Below, one piece after another: positions 55,632 to 61,711 of a stretch of DNA of 61,711 bases. A program made the translations under genes and the position numbers. The stretch is from an uncultured Opitutia bacterium. GTDB taxonomy: Bacteria > Verrucomicrobiota > Verrucomicrobiia > Opitutales > UBA953. Under the pieces are notes generated by a model that saw only the letters and a list, made by a program, of their open reading frames with translations, was not told the DNA's origin and did not search any database. Within the stretch, counting starts at the first letter, position 1. Each line of letters starts with the position of its first letter. The stretch spans positions 1 through 61,711 of the forward strand of contig CAINMU010000131.1 in assembly GCA_903850885.1 (NCBI GenBank), given 5' to 3'.

Positions 55632-56525
55632 ATGTCTTCTCTTTTACGCTCAGCCCTTATCTTATTGGGCGGTATCGTGCTCGGCTCCCTCGCGACGTTG
55701 ATTTTGCAACCGAGTTTTTCGATTGTCATGACAAATGCTCCGGCCGCCGCCAAGACCGAAGCCGCTGGAGCCGTCACTAAGCCCGAGTCCGCTTCCGCTG
55801 CGGAGGGTTCCGCCGGTAAAGCCGCTTCCCTTCCTTCGGCTTTGCCCGCCTTAGATTACGCCGCGATCAACGAGCGCCCAGCACTTTGGCCGACATCAGT
55901 CGTGATGATTAAGGCTTACAGTTCTCCCGTGCTCGAAGGGGGTAAGAAAATCAGCGAGACGACCCTCGCCATGGGCGATTCATTACAGGTCTCAAAAGTG
56001 TTCGGAGCGGGCATCCTTGAAGTTCGTTCTCGAGGCGTGAAATTCGAAATCGATAGCCGCCTGACTAATTTTGAAGCCTTGATCCGCAAGAAAGCTCAGG
56101 AGCTATTTGCGAATGGAAGCAACCAGCCAATGCCTTATATAAAGGCGGCACTGGAGGCTCCCGCGGTGGTGGCGCCTGCGCCGACGGCTGCGACTTCGCT
56201 CCCGGTTACGACTCCTGGGGTTGCCGTCGCCATCCCCGTTGCGATTGCAGCGGCCTCGCCTCCAGTCATGGCTCCCGCGGCGGTCGTGGCCGCACCAGCG
56301 GAGCCAGAAAAACCGGTTGTGCCGAAGGGGCCGGCCACCTTGGACGAAAAACTCGACACCCTCTTTGGGCGTAAGCCGGCCGAGGTGCCAACGCCCGCTC
56401 CCGCTTCGGTTTCCGTAGCTCCTGCCGTCCCCCTAGCTCCTGCGGCGGAAGTTGCGAAGCCGACCGACGCTAAGGAAGACTTGGACAAAAAAATGAACAC
56501 GCTCTTTAAGCCTGCGAGGAAGTGA
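55632..56525 (+). CDS. Membrane-anchored protein with Pro/Ala-rich C-terminus, unknown function
   Basis: A 297-aa protein with an N-terminal hydrophobic anchor (MSSLLRSALILLGGIVLGSLATLIL). A small folded region (about 70-165) with a VRSRGVKFEID-like strand follows, then a long Ala/Pro/Val-rich low-complexity stretch ending in TPAPASVSVAP, and a short Asp/Lys tail containing LDKKMNTLF. The duplicated LDTLFGRKP and MNTLFKPAR segments may be a short repeat. It is presumably periplasmic. Its stop overlaps the xth GTG start. Confidence 0.6.
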   Translation: MSSLLRSALILLGGIVLGSLATLILQPSFSIVMTNAPAAAKTEAAGAVTKPESASAAEGSAGKAASLPSALPALDYAAINERPALWPTSVVMIKAYSSPVLEGGKKISETTLAMGDSLQVSKVFGAGILEVRSRGVKFEIDSRLTNFEALIRKKAQELFANGSNQPMPYIKAALEAPAVVAPAPTAATSLPVTTPGVAVAIPVAIAAASPPVMAPAAVVAAPAEPEKPVVPKGPATLDEKLDTLFGRKPAEVPTPAPASVSVAPAVPLAPAAEVAKPTDAKEDLDKKMNTLFKPARK

Positions 56526-57292
56526 GTCAGGCCAAAATATTTTCATGGAACGTCAATGGCGTTCGCTCCGCCTTGGGCAAGGGGCTCGTTGATTTCATCC
56601 AGGCGTCTGACCCGGACGTGCTTTGTCTGCAAGAGACCAAGTGCGAAACCGCGACGGCGCAGACCTTGGGGTTACCATTCGCCCATCAGGTCTGGCATGA
56701 GGCCGAGAAGAAGGGCTACTCGGGTACGGCCATTCTTTCCAAGCACGAACCTTTGTCGGTGGCTTTAGACTTTCCCGGCGACCACCCGGCGGAAGGTCGC
56801 GTCGTCACTGCCGAATTTCGCGGCTGTTACATCGTGAGCGCTTATGTGCCCAACTCCCAACGCGAGTTGGAGCGATTGGACTATCGTTTGCAATGGGATG
56901 CGGATTTTCAGCGTTACCTGGCGAAGCTCGCGCAAAAAAAACCTTTGGTCGTTTGCGGCGATCTTAATGTCGCCCACGCGGAAGTAGATTTAGCCAACCC
57001 CTCGACTAATCGCCGGAATGCCGGATTCACCGATGAGGAGCGCGAGTCTTTCACCAAACTTCTACGTCAGCATGGTTTTGTTGATACCTTTCGCGCGCAC
57101 CATCCTGACGTCAAACAGCGTTACAGCTGGTGGTCCTATCGCCCTGGTATTCGAGCGCGGAATATCGGCTGGCGCCTGGACTACTGCCTGACCTCGGACG
57201 GGCTCAAGTGGTCGGCGCCCGAAATCCACGACCAAGTTAAGGGCTCGGACCACTGTCCGGTATCGGTGCAGATTGCGGCTGAGCTGGCCTGA
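56522..57292 (+). CDS. xth: Exodeoxyribonuclease III
   Basis: An AP endonuclease/3'-5' exonuclease in base-excision repair. The 256-aa protein opens with KIFSWNVNGVRSALGKGLVDF. It shows CLQETKCE (metal Glu), SAYVPNSQRELERLDYRLQWD, VCGDLNVAH (catalytic Asp/Asn), TFRAHHPDVKQRYSWWSYR and the C-terminal SDHCPVSV catalytic His. It starts at a GTG that overlaps the previous stop. It complements the MutM-like glycosylase and PolX found elsewhere in the window. Confidence 0.94.
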   Translation: MSQAKIFSWNVNGVRSALGKGLVDFIQASDPDVLCLQETKCETATAQTLGLPFAHQVWHEAEKKGYSGTAILSKHEPLSVALDFPGDHPAEGRVVTAEFRGCYIVSAYVPNSQRELERLDYRLQWDADFQRYLAKLAQKKPLVVCGDLNVAHAEVDLANPSTNRRNAGFTDEERESFTKLLRQHGFVDTFRAHHPDVKQRYSWWSYRPGIRARNIGWRLDYCLTSDGLKWSAPEIHDQVKGSDHCPVSVQIAAELA

Positions 57293-57302
57293 GCCCGGCT
57301 CC

Positions 57303-58817
57303 TCAGGAGTGATTACCCATCCGCCGCTTCACCCAAGGCACCATCGCCAGTAGGAGGACCGTCACCCCCCCGACCGTCAGGGCTTGATTCAGGAAGAAGC
57401 GCGAAAGTAAGACCGGATCTTTGGACGAAAAATCTTCGGCCAAGACGCCGGCGAGTTTGTTGCCCAGGGCTGTTCCCAAGAACCACAGTCCCATGATGAG
57501 CCCCGTCAGCTTGGCGGGAGCGAGCTTACTCATCGTACTCAGCCCGACTGGGCTGAGGCAAAGTTCACCGAGCGTCTGCAAGAAGTACACCGCGATGAGC
57601 CACCATGGGCTGACTTTACCGCTCGCGGTGAGTTGCGCGGCGGGGACTAATAATAAGAATGATACGCCTAAGAACACGAGGCCGAGGACGAATTTGCCCG
57701 GGACGGACGGTTGGCGCGCCCCCCACCGAATCCAGACCCAGGCGAAGAGCGGCGCGAGGGCGAGGATGAAGAGTGAGTTGACGGATTGGAACCAAGAGGA
57801 CGGGAAGGCCCAGCCTGCGATTTCATTATGCGTGAGCTCGTCGGCGAAGAGTGTGAGCGAGGAGCCGGCCTGTTCGAAGACGGCCCAGAAAATAATCGCG
57901 GCGATGAAGAAGACCAAAATCGCGGCGATGCGGTGGCTTTCTTCATCCTTCTTCATGAGTCCGAAATAAATCACCCCAGCAACCGGTAGGGCATAGACGA
58001 TCGGATTGATCCATGCGAAATTGTCCGACGCGATCATGAGGCCAAGCAGCACGGCCGTACCGAGGGCGACCATCACGAGCTGTCCCCAGGGGCGCGGAGT
58101 TTCGCGGTCGGGCGGATGCCCGATATGTCCGAGGAGCTTAAGCCGCCGAATATAAGTCCACATCCCGAAAGTCATCCCGATGCCGGCGGCGCCGAAACCC
58201 CAATGCCAGCTATGCAGCGGATCGAAACCCCACGAGAGGAGGAGCACTTTGAATTCTTCGCTTTGGGCGAGCCAGCCCACAACCAACGGCGCGGCAAAAG
58301 CTCCAAGGTTGATGCCCATATAAAAAAGCGAGAAGCCGGCATCGCGGCGATGATCGCCCCGGGCGTATAACCCACCGACAAGCGTGCTGATGCTGGGCTT
58401 AAGCAGTCCGGTACCCAGCGCGACCAAGATGAGCCCAAGATAAAAACTTGGAGTTGAATCGATCGCCAAGGTGTAGTGCCCGGCGGTGATGATGAAGCCG
58501 CCGATCAAGACCGCGCGTCGCGCCCCGATGAAATTATCGGCGAGGTAACCCCCAAGGATGCAGACCATGTAGCTCGCCATGGTGTAATTCCCATAAATCT
58601 GCGCCGCCAACATCTGATCCATCCCCATCCCGCCCATCGCCAAAGGGGCGATCATGAAGAGCAGGAGAATCGCCCGCATGCCGTAGTAAGAAAACCGTTC
58701 CCACATCTCTGCGAAGAAGAGCATGCTAAGGCCCTTGGGGTGGCCACCTATCCCGCCTGGGTGTAAGACCTCGGGGACGTGAGGAGTCGCGTCGGGGATG
58801 GGCGTAGGGAGGGTCAT
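57303..58817 (-). CDS. POT-family proton-dependent peptide transporter
   Basis: A 504-aa protein with about 12-14 membrane helices of the proton-coupled oligopeptide transporter (MFS) family. The EMWERFSYYGMRAIL motif in helix 1 carries the ExxERFxYY proton-coupling signature, followed by GGYLADNFIGARRAVL. LGELCLSPVGLSTMSKLAP is the late POT signature. The ATG at 58817 is chosen over a longer frame to 58931, which would run into the feo promoter. It is divergent from feoA. The peptide specificity is unknown. Confidence 0.9.
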   Translation of the reverse strand: MTLPTPIPDATPHVPEVLHPGGIGGHPKGLSMLFFAEMWERFSYYGMRAILLLFMIAPLAMGGMGMDQMLAAQIYGNYTMASYMVCILGGYLADNFIGARRAVLIGGFIITAGHYTLAIDSTPSFYLGLILVALGTGLLKPSISTLVGGLYARGDHRRDAGFSLFYMGINLGAFAAPLVVGWLAQSEEFKVLLLSWGFDPLHSWHWGFGAAGIGMTFGMWTYIRRLKLLGHIGHPPDRETPRPWGQLVMVALGTAVLLGLMIASDNFAWINPIVYALPVAGVIYFGLMKKDEESHRIAAILVFFIAAIIFWAVFEQAGSSLTLFADELTHNEIAGWAFPSSWFQSVNSLFILALAPLFAWVWIRWGARQPSVPGKFVLGLVFLGVSFLLLVPAAQLTASGKVSPWWLIAVYFLQTLGELCLSPVGLSTMSKLAPAKLTGLIMGLWFLGTALGNKLAGVLAEDFSSKDPVLLSRFFLNQALTVGGVTVLLLAMVPWVKRRMGNHS

Positions 58818-58888
58818 CGCAGTCAGAATAGGCAGGTCCAAGTGGACCCAGCAGGCAATGGTTTTGCCTAATTTAGGCGAGGACGGCG

Positions 58889-58936
58889 TTGACAGTACCC
58901 CCCAAGGGGGTATTTTGAGACTCATTCTCAACTAGC
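58889..58936 (+). promoter_or_regulatory. feoAB promoter with two candidate operators
   Basis: A perfect -35 TTGACA (58889-58894) and a TATTTT -10 (58911-58916) lie with 16-base spacing, just before the feoA GTG. The spacer holds a palindrome TACCCCC-CAA-GGGGGTA (58896-58912), similar in form to CsoR-family copper/nickel repressor operators. The -10 is overlapped by TTGAGA-N5-TCTCAA (58915-58931), a good match to a Fur-type box. Iron repression by a Fur homologue is the likely control. The CsoR-like palindrome is a resemblance only. Confidence 0.6.
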
Positions 58937-59200
58937 GTGACTCCGCTTTCCCAACTTCTACCCGGTCAATTCGGGAAGCTGGCTTCGCTTAACCCGGAGC
59001 GCGGGGTGGATCAGCGTCTGATGGCCCTTGGGCTCCTGCCGGGGATGGTTTTGAAACTGGTCCGAAGGGCGCCCTTAGGTGATCCGCTGGCCATCGAGTT
59101 TGGCGGCCAGGTCGTGAGCTTACGCTTGGCGGAAGCGGAGAGTTTAATCGTCGATGTGGCAGCCGATTGCCCTATCCAACGCCCCCGGGCAACGTCGTGA
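58937..59200 (+). CDS. feoA: Ferrous iron transport protein FeoA
   Basis: A small cytoplasmic SH3-like protein that works with FeoB in Fe(II) uptake. The 87-aa protein has the FeoA core, from GKLASLNPERGVDQRLMALGL through GMVLKLVRRAPLGDPLAIEFGGQVVSLR. It starts at a GTG. Its stop overlaps the feoB start by four bases. A Fur-like site lies immediately upstream. Confidence 0.9.
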   Translation: MTPLSQLLPGQFGKLASLNPERGVDQRLMALGLLPGMVLKLVRRAPLGDPLAIEFGGQVVSLRLAEAESLIVDVAADCPIQRPRATS

Positions 59201-61350
59201 GCACTCCGACCCAGAGCCTGATGGTCGCGCTCGTCGGCAATCCCAACACCGGCAAGTCCACGCTTTTTAATGCCCTGACCGGACTGCGTCAACGGGTCGG
59301 AAATTACCCGGGAGTGACCGTCGCCCGTAAATCGGGATCCTGTGATTTAGGAAACGGCACCAAGGTGGAGTTAGTCGACCTTCCCGGGCTTTACTCCTTG
59401 GCCGCTACCTCCCCGGATGAACAAGTCGTCACCGACGCGTTATCTGGAAATATTTCAGGGGAACGGCAGCCAGACGCGGTGATCATGGTCGCTGATGCGA
59501 CCAACCTGTTACGCAATCTGTTCTTAGCCTCACAGCTCGCCGAATTAGGCCTACCCGTCGCGTTGGTCTTAAATCAAGCCGACATCGCGAAGGAACAAGG
59601 ATTACGAATTGATACGACGCTCCTGTCCGAACGCCTGGGCGGCATCCCGGTCGTCATGGCTTCGGCGTGGAAAGGCGAAGGCGTGATCGATGTTCGCCGG
59701 GCCATCGCGCTAACCCTCGAACGCAAAACGCTTTTGCCGCGGGTGGTTTGGCCCGAAAAAATCTTAGCGGCTTTGGAAGATATTAAGGCCGCAATTTTCA
59801 GGGACACCGGACGCAAAATTACTTCGGCGGAAGCCCAGCGGCTTATTTTTGATTCCAATTCCGCCTTGGCGGAACGGTTGCAATGGAAGCCGGAACACCG
59901 CGATCCAGTCATCCGTCAGGGGCGAGAGACCGTCCGTCAGTCGGGTTACAATCCCTTGGCGGCTGAACCTCTGGTGCACTATGCGCGTTTACGCAAAGTG
60001 CTCGAAGGCGTCGTAAAAGAAGGTGCCGTACGCAACAGTCGGTCTGCGGCGGTCGACCGGTTATTACTGCACCGCTTCTTTGGGCCCGTGCTCTTTGCCG
60101 GCATCATGTTGGGCTTCTTTGCCTCCGTCTTCTGGCTGGCGAAGTTCCCCATGGAGTGGATCCAGTCCGGGGTCGACTGGACGAAGACTATCGTCGCGCC
60201 GCCCCTTGATGCGTATCCGATGCTCCAGAGCCTGCTGGCTGACGGCATCATCGCGGGCGTCGGGGCCTTCCTGGTCTTCTTGCCGCAAATCCTGATCCTC
60301 TTCCTTTTCATCGGGATCCTCGAAGATAGCGGCTACATGGCGCGCGCCGCGTTTATCATGGATCGCCTCTTTAGCTGGTGCGGCCTCAATGGTAAGAGCT
60401 TCGTCCCGTTGCTCTCGGGTTTCGCGTGTGCGATTCCGAGCCTACTTTCGACCCGCACGATTGAAGACCCCAAGGCCCGGCTCGCGACGGCCTTCGTCGT
60501 GCCGTTCATGAGTTGTTCGGCCCGCTTCCCGGTCTATGCGCTCATGTGCGCCGCCTTCATCGGTCCGCACTATGGCCCAGGCTGGCAATCCGTCGTGATG
60601 GTCGGCATGCACTGCGTCGGCCTATTCTTCGCTGTCCCGACTGCGTTCGTGCTCACCCGCCTCGTGCTCAAGGTGAAGCCGCAGCCGTTCGTCCTCGAGC
60701 TCCCTCGCTATCAGATGCCCAAGCCGCGCGACGTCCTCTGGCGGATGTGGCAGAACGCCGCCGAATTCATCTCCAAGGCTGGCACGGTGATCTTCGCCAT
60801 CACGATCATCGTGTGGGCACTCTCCTACTTCCCGCGCGACGCCGCCGTCGCCGCCAGCATCAATGCAGCCAACCCGACGGCCGCCGAAGAGGTGGTTAAG
60901 GCCAAAGTCCAGGCTGCGTACGTCGAGCAGTCCTACATGGGACGCTTCGGCAAGGCGGTGCAGCCGGTCTTCGATCCGCTGGGTTTCGACTGGAAGATCA
61001 CCGTCGGCGTGCTGGCGAGCTTCCCGGCTCGCGAGGTGATTGTCTCGACCCTCGGCGTCACTTATTCTGTCGGCGAAGGGGCCAAGGCCGATAGCCGGCA
61101 CCTCCTCCAGGCCATGCAGGACGCGAAGTGGTCCGAGGGACCCCGCGCCGGCAGCCCGATTTTCTCACTCGCGGCGGTGCTGTCGTTGATGGTCTTTTTC
61201 GCCCTCTGTTCGCAGTGTGGCCCGACGATTGCGACGCTCGCTCAGGAGACCGGCGGGTGGAAGTGGGCGGCGGGCTCGTTTGTTTATATGACGACCCTCG
61301 CCTGGGTCGCCGCGACGGCCGTCTACCAAGTCGTCATCCGAATCTCATGA
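59197..61350 (+). CDS. feoB: Ferrous iron transporter FeoB
   Basis: A membrane Fe(II) transporter with a cytoplasmic G domain. Starting at the GTG at 59197 it is 717 aa. The G1 motif VGNPNTGKSTLFNALTG, G3 VDLPGLYSL and G4 NQAD are present. The membrane domain has the Gate-type helices with GFACAIPSLLSTR, FMSCSARFPVYAL and SQCGPTIATLAQ, with two conserved cysteines in the pore region. The C-terminal half uses more GC-rich codons than the G domain. It is coupled to feoA and to a small downstream gene by four-base overlaps. Confidence 0.95.
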   Translation: MSTPTQSLMVALVGNPNTGKSTLFNALTGLRQRVGNYPGVTVARKSGSCDLGNGTKVELVDLPGLYSLAATSPDEQVVTDALSGNISGERQPDAVIMVADATNLLRNLFLASQLAELGLPVALVLNQADIAKEQGLRIDTTLLSERLGGIPVVMASAWKGEGVIDVRRAIALTLERKTLLPRVVWPEKILAALEDIKAAIFRDTGRKITSAEAQRLIFDSNSALAERLQWKPEHRDPVIRQGRETVRQSGYNPLAAEPLVHYARLRKVLEGVVKEGAVRNSRSAAVDRLLLHRFFGPVLFAGIMLGFFASVFWLAKFPMEWIQSGVDWTKTIVAPPLDAYPMLQSLLADGIIAGVGAFLVFLPQILILFLFIGILEDSGYMARAAFIMDRLFSWCGLNGKSFVPLLSGFACAIPSLLSTRTIEDPKARLATAFVVPFMSCSARFPVYALMCAAFIGPHYGPGWQSVVMVGMHCVGLFFAVPTAFVLTRLVLKVKPQPFVLELPRYQMPKPRDVLWRMWQNAAEFISKAGTVIFAITIIVWALSYFPRDAAVAASINAANPTAAEEVVKAKVQAAYVEQSYMGRFGKAVQPVFDPLGFDWKITVGVLASFPAREVIVSTLGVTYSVGEGAKADSRHLLQAMQDAKWSEGPRAGSPIFSLAAVLSLMVFFALCSQCGPTIATLAQETGGWKWAAGSFVYMTTLAWVAATAVYQVVIRIS

Positions 61351-61496
61351 CCCTCGAAGCCGTCATCGTCGGAGCTATCGTGGGCGTCGCCGCCGGCTGG
61401 CTCATCCGTCGCTGGCTCGCCGCGGCTCGCCGACGCAAAGAAGGCGGCTGCGCCGGTGATTGCGCCTGCGCGTCGAAAATAAAACCGAAGAAGTAA
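61347..61496 (+). CDS. FeoB-associated small Cys-rich membrane protein
   Basis: A 49-aa protein starting at the ATG that overlaps the feoB stop (ATGA). It has one membrane helix (about 5-20, VIVGAIVGVAAGWLI), an Arg-rich middle, and GGCAGDCACAS near the C-terminus, giving a Cys-x3-Cys-x-Cys cluster. This matches the FeoB-associated Cys-rich family, which replaces FeoC in many bacteria. It may bind Fe(II) or a metal centre beside FeoB. Confidence 0.82.
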   Translation: MTLEAVIVGAIVGVAAGWLIRRWLAAARRRKEGGCAGDCACASKIKPKK

Positions 61497-61530
61497 GAGA
61501 GACGGAGTTGACCCGTTGATGGGTTGGCCA

Positions 61531-61692
61531 GAGCGAACGCTCGCTCAAAGGGAGACCGGAAACCGGGAAGTTAGCTTCGGACACATTCTTTCGGGTGACA
61601 GGTGACGGCCACCAGGGCATCAGCCTCTCGGGAGTCAGCCATTCAGCCATTCAGCCATCGGCAGCCGGCTCCAGGCTCCCGCGGCCGATGGC
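61531..61692. repeat. Repeats in the gene-free tail after feo
   Basis: The last ~215 bases hold no convincing gene. They contain a small hairpin GAGCGA/TCGCTC (61531-61546), three exact tandem copies of TCAGCCAT (61635-61658), and a 9-base inverted repeat GCCATCGGC (61654-61662) / GCCGATGGC (61684-61692). Confidence 0.7.
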
Positions 61693-61711
61693 CGAGAAGC
61701 CGATACCTGAG

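Noticed and set aside
1..61711. CRISPR arrays, prophage or rRNA operons
   Set aside because: No regularly spaced repeats, phage structural genes or rRNA-like sequences were seen.

Overview
The window looks like chromosomal housekeeping DNA from a moderately GC-rich Gram-negative bacterium, most likely a member of the Verrucomicrobiota close to Opitutae/Opitutales. The placement is inference. It rests on the envelope genes (KDO synthesis, TolC-type exporter, lipoproteins), menaquinone genes, a DUF5069-like protein, a short glutamyl-tRNA reductase, a long-form PurF, a fused AroA-Cmk, and weak or absent Shine-Dalgarno sequences before most starts. No 16S rRNA or other decisive marker is present. 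I see no phage, CRISPR array or intact transposon.

Layout. 0-5 kb: start of an ATP synthase operon (atpB, and an atpE whose sequence departs from the family near the window edge), pdxH, rRNA methyltransferases rsmE and rsmD, a MutM-like glycosylase, an aldo/keto reductase. 5-14 kb: Nudix hydrolase, an unrecognised kinase-like protein, purF, a NamZ-type muramidase, purN, prmA, purK and purE. 14-18 kb: a CapD-type nucleotide-sugar dehydratase and a membrane-anchored SUMF1-like protein. 17.7-21.2 kb: tyrA, fused aroA-cmk and plsC, each overlapping the next. 21.2-22.6 kb: dnaN followed by an intergenic region with near-consensus DnaA boxes and an AT-rich stretch, a candidate oriC. 22.6-29 kb: pssA, a lone RelE-fold protein, a low-molecular-weight phosphatase, a HemX/CcsA protein with hemA, an NtrC-type regulator, a PstS-like protein and tRNA-Gly. 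29-35 kb: a PhoR/PhoB-like pair, then mnmG and mnmE. Two identical perfect 16-bp parS palindromes lie here, one upstream of phoB and one inside mnmG.

35-45 kb: lysA, a cystathionine gamma-synthase-family enzyme, two exported proteins, an aquaporin and a four-gene ABC/HlyD/TolC exporter operon closed by a terminator with a 20-bp perfect stem. 45-58.8 kb: gnd, a stand-alone PPC decarboxylase, queG, gmk, polX, kdsA, menE/menC, guaB, xth and a POT-family transporter. 58.8-61.7 kb: an iron-uptake operon feoA-feoB plus a small Cys-rich FeoB-associated protein. Its promoter appears to carry both a Fur-like and a CsoR-family-like palindrome.

The most informative system is replication and segregation: dnaN, candidate DnaA boxes and two parS sites within about 10 kb mark this as an origin-proximal segment, where ParB would load. 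Genes are packed tightly. Five convergent pairs have touching or overlapping stop codons, and several operons use ATGA/GTGA overlaps.
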